A DNA stretch of 64,000 nt from Hydrogenovibrio crunogenus (lineage in GTDB: Bacteria; Pseudomonadota; Gammaproteobacteria; Thiomicrospirales; Thiomicrospiraceae), in the NCBI RefSeq assembly GCF_004786015.1, contig NZ_CP032096.1:62001-126000 (forward strand). The letters run 5' to 3'. This document shows, one piece after another, positions 48,601 through 56,215 of this stretch. Both the position numbers and the translations under genes were made by a program. The notes beneath the pieces were generated by a model. The model was not told the origin of the DNA, searched no databases, and was given only the letters and a program-made list of their open reading frames with translations. Positions within the stretch are counted from its first letter, which is position 1; each line of letters begins with the position of its first letter.

Positions 48601-51600
48601 GCCACAGGCGGGAACTTCGAAAACCTCGTTATCGATAGCACCCCAGCAACCACCAAGATCACCGACACCACGGATGACACGACGGTTAGCCTAAGTGCGA
48701 CCTCAAGCATCACAGAAGCCGGTGCGGATGTTGTTTACACAGCGACACTGACAAATGCATCAGAAGGCGTGACCACGGTTACGCTCAGTAATGGTGAAAC
48801 GATCAGCATCGCAGATGGGGCAACCTCAGGAACAGCAACGGTGACGGTCGCAGCAGACGAAGATGTCTACCTAGATGAAGAAACCATCTCCGCGAAAATC
48901 GAGACAGCCACAGGCGGGAACTTCGAAAACCTCGTTATCGATAGCACCCCAGCAACCACCAAGATCACCGACACCACGGATGACACGACGGTTAGCCTAA
49001 GTGGTGCTGACTCAGTCAGTGAAGGAGCAATCGCAAGCTATACAGTGAGTATTAACAATCCGGTTGCTGCGGGTGAAAGTATTACAATACCGGTAACCTA
49101 CAGCTATGTTTCGGCGCAAACAGGCGACGTTGTGACCAGTACCACAGCAGTTGTGTTGGAGGAAAATAATCAAAGCGTAACATTCAATATTGCTGCGGTA
49201 GATGATAATTTTGCTGAATCTGATGAGGTTTATAGCGTAAACATCGCTATGCCTGAAGATACAGGAAGTTTTGAAAATCTTGTTCTTGGCAATAGTACGG
49301 TAGGAACAACGATTACAGATAATGATACAACGCCAATAGCTCATGATGATCCAAGCGGTTCAGACTATTCAGTAACGCTCGGCAACATTGATTTAGAAGG
49401 CTCTAAGGCCAACTGGAATAATGAAGATAGTACAGGTAATTTGGTTACGATTACTGGTTATGACAATGATGGTTCTGCTGGCACAATTTCTTATTCAGAA
49501 AATGTTGAAGGTGTCAGTGGTCAGGAAGAAGGTCGTAATGACAATTATGAATTAGGGGTATCAGGTAGTCCTCGTGAAGATCAAGAATGGCCATCTCAGC
49601 AGATTGAGTATGATGCTAAGACAGAGTCATCAGAAGCGATTTCTTTGAAATTCAATGGTTTATTGAACCAGGCAACAGTGGGTGTTCAGCACTTGGTTGG
49701 AAATGAGAGTGGTGGTGAAGTTGGCAAATGGGTAGCTTTGTATGAAGGTTCAGAAGTTGCTTCAGGGGAGTTTAATACCAGTTCATTTAACATTGATACA
49801 GGTGATAAAGTCTTTGATGAAGTCCGTTTTGAAGCTCTTGAGTACACCCAACAAGGTGAATCAACAGGAGACAGTTCCGATTACTTTCTTGATTCATTTG
49901 AAGGTACTGGGCCTGCCAGTGCCAACACCACTTATAGAACGTCTGAGGATGAGATGCTATCCGTCAATGTCTCGCACGGCGTACTCGCTAATGATGTAGA
50001 CCAAGAAAATGATGCCTTGCATGTATTCCGCATCAATGGCACGGAAGTGAGTTCTGGTGACACGGTCACACTTACAAGTGGGGCATTGTTGACAGTTAAC
50101 AGTGAAGGGTCTTTTGACTATGATCCGAACGGTGCCTTTGATGATTTGGATGCCGGAGAAGTGGCCACAGATAACTTCACCTATGCGATTAAGGATGTGC
50201 ATGGTAACTGGTTAGAAACAACTGGTGGAGAAGGGCCGAATGATGATTCGGACAGCGTTGCTACAGCGACCATTACGATTATCGGTAAAGGCGATGAATA
50301 TGTGCCAAATACACCATTACCAACTGCTACAGATGATGTGGTAACCACCAATGAAGATACTGCCTATGCCTTCAGCGTGACTGATTTTGGCGACAGTACC
50401 AGCGCGGACTCTATCCAGGCAATTAAATTGTTGTCTTTGCCAGACAATGGCACGCTTGAATTGAATGGCACGCCGGTGACACAAAATCAGGTCATTGATA
50501 CCGCCGATATTGGATCACTGATATTTACGCCTAACGAGAATACAGATGTAGACTCTTCTTTGACCTTCCAAGTACAAGACACTAATGGTAACTGGTCGAA
50601 CCCGGATATTGTTTATACAACGGATATTTATGTTGATGCGGTTGCGGATGCGCCTTCTGTTTCGATTGATCTGGGAGTTCCTTCGGAGGTGTATCGTGAG
50701 ATTTCTCACGATGGACAGACGATTGAGTTTACCGAGTTGCTTGGTGAAGAGCGTGGTGACAATAACATTGAAGGTACGCTGAACTATGATTACAGTGAGG
50801 CTTCCACTCAAACTTTCGACTTTGGATCAGAGTTTGCAGGTCAGACAGTGACCATTGAGATGCCAGTTCACATTGAAGGTAGCTGGAACAGTGGTGATGG
50901 CGTATTTGATGACCGATGGGTGGTTAAAGCCAATGGGGAAGAACATACGTTTTCTGACTATGGCTCGCCATCCAATGACAATCTTGATAAAGAGTATACG
51001 GAAACCATTACCGCGACTTTGAATGATCAAGGTAAGGTCGTTCTAGAGTTTAGTGCGGCGACGACTCAGAAGAGTGAAACCGTGACCATTAAAGGGGCAA
51101 CGGCAACGGTGGGCACTGTGTTTACCAATGAAGTTGTTGGTTTTGAATATCCGGTCGATCTGGATGCCGCGCTGGCCGATACTGATCGCAGTGAAAGCCT
51201 GAATATCACGCTCACTGGTGTCCCGGCGAACGCTGAATTGAGTGATGGCGTGAAAAATGATGATGGCTCTTGGACCATTGCGGTTGATGGAAACAGCTAT
51301 CAGAATGATGCCCTTACTATAACGGTACCTGGCAGTGATCAAGCGAGCAATTTCCAGCTGACTGCTGAAGCAATGGCGACTGAAAGCGCGCCAGGATCAG
51401 ACGATAAAACCGTATCAGTAGAGACCGCAACGACATCAGATTCGACTGATACAGTTACTGTACCTGTGGTTGATCAAATACCTGAGGCTGAAAGTGAAAC
51501 CCAGGTGATGGACTTTGCAGCCAAAGCGCCTGAGCAAGTGGACACCAATATTGTGGTGACACTGGATGTTTCAGGAAGCATGGTCAAAGAAGAATTCGGC

Positions 51601-53652
51601 GGCGTGGTGACTTTGCCCGATGGAACTGAAACGACCCGCCTGCAACTGGCCAAAGACGCGATTGCCAAGATGATTGATAGCTATGATGCGATGGGTAATG
51701 TTAGTGTCAAACTGGTTACGTTTTCTGCTAGTGCAACGGATCACGGTTGGTTGTCAGCATCGGATGCCAAATCGACGATTAATGGTCTTTCAGCGGGCGG
51801 TAACACCAATTATGAAGCAGCAGTAGATAAAACCACGGATGGTTACGCCGATGAAATCGATGGTGCGAGAACCGTTGCCTACTTTATTTCTGATGGTGAG
51901 CCAACCACTGAAAACCAAGATTACTGGGGTGATGGAAGCTGGTTAGACTCTAATCCTTTTGATTCAAGTTATCAACAAAGTTGGAATAGCTTTGTTAGCA
52001 GTCATGTTGATGCCCTTAACGTTGTGGCTTTGGGTGGTGATATTGATGACACCAGTTATTTGGATTTATTGGCAGCGGCAGGCAGCAATGTGTCTGAAAC
52101 CTTGCATGTGGAAGATGAAACGGAATTGATGAAAGCTATTGATCCGATCATCTTGAGCGTCAGCGGCGACTTGAACGATAACGTGACTGGTGGTGATGGA
52201 GACATCAGTTTTGATTCCATCACTATTGACGGCACTCGCTATACAGCTTCTGACTTTGATGGTGGTAATACGGTATCTTTTAATGGCAAAGGTGAGTTAA
52301 GTGTCGATTTTGATGCTGGTACTTATGAATATAGCGCTAAATCCTTAGAATTTGATTCGGATGAGACCAAAACTTTTATCGTTAACGCTCAGGATGAAGA
52401 TGGCGATGCTGTGAGTTTTAATGTCAACATTCATGTGAATGTTGATAATGAAGCTTCAATGCCTGAAATTGAGCTAAACATTGGTGAGATGATCGCTGTG
52501 ACACAGGAAGGCTACCAGTATGATGGTGATGAGGCACGGAATGCGAACGGTCATGGGCATCATACGTTATCGTATGATTCCTATGCCGAAGCGCTCGACG
52601 CGCAAAATGGTTCGAACCATGACAATGGAAGTTTGGTCTATAAAAATGTGAATAATGCGGTTTGGAACTTAAATGATTCAAACGATAAGTTATTTGTCAT
52701 CACTCAGAATGCAAATGATGCGGTGATTAATTTAACGCAAGGCAACAATACGATTATTTTTGAAAGGGAGCCGGGTAAAAACATTGTTATCAATGTGGGA
52801 AATGGTAAAGACACTTTGGTCTTGAACGGTCAGCAAAATGACTACAACTTGGCGGCATTGAATGATAATAATGGCATATTGAGTGGCCTGATTACCGGTC
52901 CTAATAACATGAGTATGACCATTAATAACATTGATTGTATTGCCTTTGACGATGGTTCAACGATTGGAGATAGTAGCTTATACCAAGGAGCTGTCAGTAC
53001 AGCTTACTTCTATCCTTTGGAGATTGAAGCGGAGCTGGAAGATACCGATGGTTCAGAAACCCTGTCCAATATTCAATTAACCGGCTTGCCAGATGATGGT
53101 TCTGTTTCAGTGACAGGAACCGGGGTGACCGCGAATCAAGATGGTAGCTATACGATAGAACCACAGGAAGATGGTTCCATTTCGGAAGATGTGAAATTGG
53201 CTTCTAACCGGGAACTGGCGGAGGATGAGTTATCAGATATCCATGCTTCTGTAACAGCGATCGAAGCTAATGGCGGTGACACGGCTACGACTGAAGTGAA
53301 TGAAGAAGGTGATCACTTCTTATATGGCTTGGACAATGAAGATGATGTGTTTATTATCGAGAATGAAGATGATGAACAGGATAGCTATATTGAGAACTTT
53401 GACATTGAACATGATGTGCTCGATATCAGTGATGTCATCAGTTCTGAAGCGTCAGAAGAAAGTTTATCTAATTACTTGAACCTCTCTTTGGTGGATTCAG
53501 ATGAAGATGGTCAGGTTGATGATACGAAAATTTCTATTGATCAAGATGGCAAACCTGAAACACAAGACGATGTCAGTACGGTTTATATTCAAGACAGTCA
53601 ATTTACCGATAACGATCTGGATGATATGAATATTGATTTTCAGAATGATTAA
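42622..53652 (+). CDS. Giant LapA-type repetitive surface adhesin (type I secretion substrate)
   Basis: From ATG 42622 the protein has 3676 residues. Residues 1-75 form the N-terminal retention module of LapA-like adhesins (GKVILIEGNVYIKE, GEVLSLGRNTLVRLDED), followed by a TAAG site at 110-113, the type of di-alanine motif cut by LapG proteases. Residues 281-2116 are 18 identical 102-residue Ig-like extender domains, then a divergent nineteenth. A domain of about 190 residues (2245-2435) may bind a ligand; VCBS/cadherin-like domains follow (2440-2690), and a vWA domain with MIDAS DVSGS at 2982. The acidic C-terminus resembles T1SS target sequences; classical RTX nonapeptides are scarce. It likely tethers cells to surfaces under c-di-GMP control. 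No LapD, LapG or transporter genes are in the window. Confidence 0.92.
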   Translation: MAEQNISTSVGKVILIEGNVYIKEVTGELIPLIEGMNVYAGQLIQTGPQSSILVELSNGEVLSLGRNTLVRLDEDLIGSTDIDENQTTEAEIQKAIEAVQEGNFDALEATAAGQQNDLSSAAQAADFIPPPRSEGEVTSGYDTGTFNTSRQTPSNRVFDTTRVEPIDPQNDNPVPAVTTIIGETRLTLDNVNVSEGSGTATLNAALNNAPTDAPLVIALDNGATLTFEIGQASATSTPFKIQGDDVYKDGEVITVNATVQSGGDEFQSLNVDDTAKVTITDTTDDTTVSLSATSSITEAGADVVYTATLTNASEGVTTVTLSNGETISIADGATSGTATVTVAADEDVYLDEETISAKIETATGGNFENLVIDSTPATTKITDTTDDTTVSLSATSSITEAGADVVYTATLTNASEGVTTVTLSNGETISIADGATSGTATVTVAADEDVYLDEETISAKIETATGGNFENLVIDSTPATTKITDTTDDTTVSLSATSSITEAGADVVYTATLTNASEGVTTVTLSNGETISIADGATSGTATVTVAADEDVYLDEETISAKIETATGGNFENLVIDSTPATTKITDTTDDTTVSLSATSSITEAGADVVYTATLTNASEGVTTVTLSNGETISIADGATSGTATVTVAADEDVYLDEETISAKIETATGGNFENLVIDSTPATTKITDTTDDTTVSLSATSSITEAGADVVYTATLTNASEGVTTVTLSNGETISIADGATSGTATVTVAADEDVYLDEETISAKIETATGGNFENLVIDSTPATTKITDTTDDTTVSLSATSSITEAGADVVYTATLTNASEGVTTVTLSNGETISIADGATSGTATVTVAADEDVYLDEETISAKIETATGGNFENLVIDSTPATTKITDTTDDTTVSLSATSSITEAGADVVYTATLTNASEGVTTVTLSNGETISIADGATSGTATVTVAADEDVYLDEETISAKIETATGGNFENLVIDSTPATTKITDTTDDTTVSLSATSSITEAGADVVYTATLTNASEGVTTVTLSNGETISIADGATSGTATVTVAADEDVYLDEETISAKIETATGGNFENLVIDSTPATTKITDTTDDTTVSLSATSSITEAGADVVYTATLTNASEGVTTVTLSNGETISIADGATSGTATVTVAADEDVYLDEETISAKIETATGGNFENLVIDSTPATTKITDTTDDTTVSLSATSSITEAGADVVYTATLTNASEGVTTVTLSNGETISIADGATSGTATVTVAADEDVYLDEETISAKIETATGGNFENLVIDSTPATTKITDTTDDTTVSLSATSSITEAGADVVYTATLTNASEGVTTVTLSNGETISIADGATSGTATVTVAADEDVYLDEETISAKIETATGGNFENLVIDSTPATTKITDTTDDTTVSLSATSSITEAGADVVYTATLTNASEGVTTVTLSNGETISIADGATSGTATVTVAADEDVYLDEETISAKIETATGGNFENLVIDSTPATTKITDTTDDTTVSLSATSSITEAGADVVYTATLTNASEGVTTVTLSNGETISIADGATSGTATVTVAADEDVYLDEETISAKIETATGGNFENLVIDSTPATTKITDTTDDTTVSLSATSSITEAGADVVYTATLTNASEGVTTVTLSNGETISIADGATSGTATVTVAADEDVYLDEETISAKIETATGGNFENLVIDSTPATTKITDTTDDTTVSLSATSSITEAGADVVYTATLTNASEGVTTVTLSNGETISIADGATSGTATVTVAADEDVYLDEETISAKIETATGGNFENLVIDSTPATTKITDTTDDTTVSLSATSSITEAGADVVYTATLTNASEGVTTVTLSNGETISIADGATSGTATVTVAADEDVYLDEETISAKIETATGGNFENLVIDSTPATTKITDTTDDTTVSLSATSSITEAGADVVYTATLTNASEGVTTVTLSNGETISIADGATSGTATVTVAADEDVYLDEETISAKIETATGGNFENLVIDSTPATTKITDTTDDTTVSLSATSSITEAGADVVYTATLTNASEGVTTVTLSNGETISIADGATSGTATVTVAADEDVYLDEETISAKIETATGGNFENLVIDSTPATTKITDTTDDTTVSLSGADSVSEGAIASYTVSINNPVAAGESITIPVTYSYVSAQTGDVVTSTTAVVLEENNQSVTFNIAAVDDNFAESDEVYSVNIAMPEDTGSFENLVLGNSTVGTTITDNDTTPIAHDDPSGSDYSVTLGNIDLEGSKANWNNEDSTGNLVTITGYDNDGSAGTISYSENVEGVSGQEEGRNDNYELGVSGSPREDQEWPSQQIEYDAKTESSEAISLKFNGLLNQATVGVQHLVGNESGGEVGKWVALYEGSEVASGEFNTSSFNIDTGDKVFDEVRFEALEYTQQGESTGDSSDYFLDSFEGTGPASANTTYRTSEDEMLSVNVSHGVLANDVDQENDALHVFRINGTEVSSGDTVTLTSGALLTVNSEGSFDYDPNGAFDDLDAGEVATDNFTYAIKDVHGNWLETTGGEGPNDDSDSVATATITIIGKGDEYVPNTPLPTATDDVVTTNEDTAYAFSVTDFGDSTSADSIQAIKLLSLPDNGTLELNGTPVTQNQVIDTADIGSLIFTPNENTDVDSSLTFQVQDTNGNWSNPDIVYTTDIYVDAVADAPSVSIDLGVPSEVYREISHDGQTIEFTELLGEERGDNNIEGTLNYDYSEASTQTFDFGSEFAGQTVTIEMPVHIEGSWNSGDGVFDDRWVVKANGEEHTFSDYGSPSNDNLDKEYTETITATLNDQGKVVLEFSAATTQKSETVTIKGATATVGTVFTNEVVGFEYPVDLDAALADTDRSESLNITLTGVPANAELSDGVKNDDGSWTIAVDGNSYQNDALTITVPGSDQASNFQLTAEAMATESAPGSDDKTVSVETATTSDSTDTVTVPVVDQIPEAESETQVMDFAAKAPEQVDTNIVVTLDVSGSMVKEEFGGVVTLPDGTETTRLQLAKDAIAKMIDSYDAMGNVSVKLVTFSASATDHGWLSASDAKSTINGLSAGGNTNYEAAVDKTTDGYADEIDGARTVAYFISDGEPTTENQDYWGDGSWLDSNPFDSSYQQSWNSFVSSHVDALNVVALGGDIDDTSYLDLLAAAGSNVSETLHVEDETELMKAIDPIILSVSGDLNDNVTGGDGDISFDSITIDGTRYTASDFDGGNTVSFNGKGELSVDFDAGTYEYSAKSLEFDSDETKTFIVNAQDEDGDAVSFNVNIHVNVDNEASMPEIELNIGEMIAVTQEGYQYDGDEARNANGHGHHTLSYDSYAEALDAQNGSNHDNGSLVYKNVNNAVWNLNDSNDKLFVITQNANDAVINLTQGNNTIIFEREPGKNIVINVGNGKDTLVLNGQQNDYNLAALNDNNGILSGLITGPNNMSMTINNIDCIAFDDGSTIGDSSLYQGAVSTAYFYPLEIEAELEDTDGSETLSNIQLTGLPDDGSVSVTGTGVTANQDGSYTIEPQEDGSISEDVKLASNRELAEDELSDIHASVTAIEANGGDTATTEVNEEGDHFLYGLDNEDDVFIIENEDDEQDSYIENFDIEHDVLDISDVISSEASEESLSNYLNLSLVDSDEDGQVDDTKISIDQDGKPETQDDVSTVYIQDSQFTDNDLDDMNIDFQND
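42949..42960 (+). other. Codons for TAAG, candidate LapG-type cleavage site
   Basis: These codons give Thr110-Ala-Ala-Gly113 (context LEATAAGQQ) at nearly the place where P. fluorescens LapA is cut between two alanines of TAAG by its periplasmic LapG protease. Confidence 0.65.
43462..48969 (+). repeat. 18 tandem copies of a 306-bp unit
   Basis: The period is 306 bp (102 codons) and 18 full units fit exactly (5508 bp). A partial unit of about 34 bp follows at 48970, then the sequence diverges. By eye every unit is identical base for base, including synonymous positions. Units encode Ig-like domains starting near TTDDTTVSLSATSS and ending near DSTPATTKITD. Confidence 0.95.
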
Positions 53653-53677
53653 TCTTGAATAAAAGGCTGGCCTTGGG

Positions 53678-53710
53678 GTGCTCAAGTTTTGTTTGAGCAC
53701 TTTTAATTTT
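53678..53710 (+). terminator. Terminator of the adhesin gene
   Basis: GTGCTCAA and TTGAGCAC form an 8-bp stem with a 7-nt loop, followed by TTTTAATTTT, 25 nt after the adhesin stop. Confidence 0.75.
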
Positions 53711-53750
53711 GTTAATATAGTCTTTCTACTTTCTTAGGTTGGTTTATAAG

Positions 53751-55115
53751 ATGTCTCAATCCGATATGGGTAAAAACTTGATTGAACAGTCTGACTTGTC
53801 GCGCGTTAAACTTGTAAGCGATAGTCCACCGATATGGACTTTTCAAGCAATTCAGACGATTGAAGGCTATCAAAAAAAACAACTGATACGGGTCAATACG
53901 GATATTCGTAATCACTTTGCCAGACAAAGAGAAAAAGATTTACTCCATTATCTGAACCAATTTGAAGAAGACTTCCCACGATTTAATGAAATTCGCAAAC
54001 AGGGGTTCGCTTATTTAACGTTTTTTGATTATGTAGGAAAGAAGACGTTAAAACAAAAAGTTAAAAAATCCGGCACCTTGTCGCTGAAGAAAGCGAAACA
54101 CTTCTTGTCGAATCTGATTTCAACATTAGAACATGCCCATAATGTTGGGTTTGTTCACACTCAACTGAATCCCAACAATGTTATTGTTGGCAAAAGCCGT
54201 TTTTATTTGGTGGGTTGGAACAATGCGATCCCTTCCTTGTCTTCTTTTGAAAGTGAGTTACTGTTAGGCGATCAACAATATTGTCCGCCAGAGAGGTTGA
54301 ATGGCGAGTATGGTGACGCGGGGGACATTTATAACCTAGGGTGTACACTCTATTTTGCGTTAACAGGTAAGCATATTTATCGCCTAAATAAAGTGGAACA
54401 TTTGTTTGATCAACTTTATGCACATGCCTTTCATACCCCTCGAAAATTAAACACCTTACCGATTTTTTGGCGCCAGCTGATTGTTTGGATGACCCAGAAA
54501 AATCCGGAAAAACGCCCAGGCCTGGCTGATTTAAAACAGTGGTTGTTAGATGAAAGCGTCCCTAAATTCATTCGAGAGCAACCCTTGGAACCGAATAAGA
54601 CTTTTCCGAAAGACAGTTTAACGGCGTTAGCGGATTCTCACTTTTTATATGCTTTATTTAAAAAAGCCAGTTTGTATGAATCCTCTGGTGATACTGAGCG
54701 CGCGTTTAACTTATATGAAAGCTGTGCTTTCCGCGAATATACCCGCGCGGAAAATAATCTCGGACTCATGTATGAAAAAGGAACGGTGATTCATCAATCC
54801 TATCTTAAGGCGATGAATATGTATCATCATGCGTTTAAAAAGGGCAATCCTTTTGCCGCATACAACTTAGCCCGTTTATTTGAAAATGGACTTGGTACGG
54901 AGCAAAACTTAACTCAAGCGTTTAAATTGTATCAATTCTCTGCGAAACGAGGCCATTTGGCGGCTCAAAATAAACTGGGTGAGCTTTACCGTGAAGGAAA
55001 AGGGGTGGATAGGGACGTGGTTCAAGCTCGTTTTTGGTTTGGGATGTCTGCACATTATGGCAACCCGGCTGCACGTTTGAACATTAAAAAGTCACTGACA
55101 AGTTCCCATGGTTGA
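53751..55115 (+). CDS. Kinase-fold protein lacking catalytic residues, with Sel1 repeats
   Basis: From ATG 53751 the protein has 454 residues. Residues 30-280 read as a protein-kinase fold (catalytic-loop-like FVHTQLNPNNVIV; GDIYNLGCTLYFALTGK as in the alphaF region; RPGLADLKQWL near the lobe end). The HRD catalytic Asp is Gln138 (HTQ), the usual Lys of KPEN is Asn, and the DFG Asp is Gly155 (LVGWN), so it is probably a pseudokinase. Residues 300-450 hold about four Sel1/TPR-like repeats (AENNLGLMYEKGTV, AAYNLARLFENGLGTE, AQNKLGELYREGKGVD). No signal or membrane segment is present. It directly follows the giant adhesin, separated by the terminator. Function is unknown; a scaffold or regulatory role is likely. 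Confidence 0.85.
   Translation: MSQSDMGKNLIEQSDLSRVKLVSDSPPIWTFQAIQTIEGYQKKQLIRVNTDIRNHFARQREKDLLHYLNQFEEDFPRFNEIRKQGFAYLTFFDYVGKKTLKQKVKKSGTLSLKKAKHFLSNLISTLEHAHNVGFVHTQLNPNNVIVGKSRFYLVGWNNAIPSLSSFESELLLGDQQYCPPERLNGEYGDAGDIYNLGCTLYFALTGKHIYRLNKVEHLFDQLYAHAFHTPRKLNTLPIFWRQLIVWMTQKNPEKRPGLADLKQWLLDESVPKFIREQPLEPNKTFPKDSLTALADSHFLYALFKKASLYESSGDTERAFNLYESCAFREYTRAENNLGLMYEKGTVIHQSYLKAMNMYHHAFKKGNPFAAYNLARLFENGLGTEQNLTQAFKLYQFSAKRGHLAAQNKLGELYREGKGVDRDVVQARFWFGMSAHYGNPAARLNIKKSLTSSHG
54516..54525. repeat. CCAGGCCTGG palindrome
   Basis: Exact copy in the pseudokinase gene, read Arg-Pro-Gly-Leu-Ala. Confidence 0.8.
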
Positions 55116-55150
55116 TCCCAACTAAAGGGGCGCCACTTCGATTTAACAGA

Positions 55151-55561
55151 TCAAGCACGCTTTTCTTGTAAGTTTTTGGTCAATTGCAGTAACCATCGGT
55201 GAAAAACCGGCATATCTTCTTCGGTCAGCTCTATGATTTCTGCTAGGGAATGTTCTGGTAGCGGGTAACCTGAACTCATACAAGCCGCTTTAATTAAAAA
55301 TAGTATTTCTTCTTGAGATAATTCGGAGTTGGGTAAAAAATACGTCGTCTTGGCGAGTAACGCAGCTCTTAAAATGGGTTCCCATAAAGAGGCAGGCACT
55401 TTTTTGACGGACAATAATTCTTTATCGACCTGGTTTTCATCTAGCATCACCAATAGTTCGCCTAAAGACCGGGTACTGACTAAGTCCAAGCCGATATCCC
55501 GTGCATGAGGCGGGAGTTCATGGAGCAATTTTTGCTCAAATTCATTTTCGATTAAATGCAT
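55151..55561 (-). CDS. Conserved-looking soluble protein, unknown
   Basis: From ATG 55561 the protein has 136 residues, acidic and mainly helical, with no signal or membrane segment. Visible stretches include LPPHARDIGLDLVSTRSLGELLVML and PVFHRWLLQLTKNL. TTG 55567 is an alternative start, and neither has a clear ribosome-binding site. It is convergent with the pseudokinase gene (stops 35 nt apart) and divergent from apt. I do not recognise the family. Confidence 0.6.
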   Translation of the reverse strand: MHLIENEFEQKLLHELPPHARDIGLDLVSTRSLGELLVMLDENQVDKELLSVKKVPASLWEPILRAALLAKTTYFLPNSELSQEEILFLIKAACMSSGYPLPEHSLAEIIELTEEDMPVFHRWLLQLTKNLQEKRA

Positions 55562-55666
55562 AGGCAAATTAACTTATATATTTGTAATGGTTAGATAAAT
55601 AATTTTCATTGTACCAATTCAGAACCATGTAAGATAATGCTTTGCCACAAATATAAGAAATTAATT

Positions 55667-56185
55667 ATGAAGCAACATCCATTAGCGCAGTACCTTGATG
55701 CCGTTCCAGATTTTCCAAAAGAAGGCATTCTGTTTCAAGATATTTCACCGTTACTACGAGATCATTTTGTAGCAACGATTGATGCCATGTCACTGCTTTT
55801 CAGTGCCAAGGAATGGACTGAGGTCGATTATCTCGTAGGCGTGGAATCGCGAGGGTTTATTTTTGCCTCTGCCTTGGCATTAAAGCACGACAAAGGCTTT
55901 GTAAAAGTCCGTAAAACGGGTAAATTGCCTAATGTGCATGCCTCTATGGAATATGGCTTGGAATACGGCACAGACAAGCTTGAAATGCAAAAAGGGGATG
56001 GTAAAAAAGTCATTATTTGTGATGATTTGATTGCCACAGGAGGTTCCATGCAAGCTGCCGCAAAGCTCTGCAATGAAGTAGGGTATGAGGTTGTGGGAAT
56101 GGCTTGTCTTGTAGATTTGAAAGCGCTTAATAGCTTTAGTCACGATGGAATGGCCGTCCGATCCGTCATTCAATTTGATGACTAA
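55667..56185 (+). CDS. apt: Adenine phosphoribosyltransferase
   Basis: From ATG 55667 the protein has 172 residues, the usual Apt length. The PRPP-binding motif VIICDDLIATGGSM and the N-terminal VPDFPKEGILFQDISPLL are intact, along with VGVESRGFIFASALA. The cytosolic enzyme converts adenine and PRPP to AMP (purine salvage). A frame starting 10 codons upstream at 55637 is less likely by alignment. A diguanylate cyclase gene follows 30 nt later. Confidence 0.95.
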   Translation: MKQHPLAQYLDAVPDFPKEGILFQDISPLLRDHFVATIDAMSLLFSAKEWTEVDYLVGVESRGFIFASALALKHDKGFVKVRKTGKLPNVHASMEYGLEYGTDKLEMQKGDGKKVIICDDLIATGGSMQAAAKLCNEVGYEVVGMACLVDLKALNSFSHDGMAVRSVIQFDD

Positions 56186-56215
56186 CCTTCGAAACCAATA
56201 AAGGATAATTTTCTA

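Noticed and set aside
43462-48969. Array of regular direct repeats, superficially CRISPR-like
   Set aside because: The unit is 306 bp with no variable spacers, lies wholly in one open reading frame and encodes repeated protein domains.
49012-51668. Several antisense open frames of 64-110 codons opposite the adhesin
   Set aside because: Shadow frames caused by stop-codon avoidance in a large biased gene; none has a start signal or recognisable motif.
52425-52444. Near-perfect 20-bp inverted repeat CAACATTCATGTGAATGTTG as another parS or operator
   Set aside because: It lacks the GTTTCAC arms of parS and falls inside the adhesin coding sequence, where it encodes an alternating Asn/Val/His stretch; probably coincidental.
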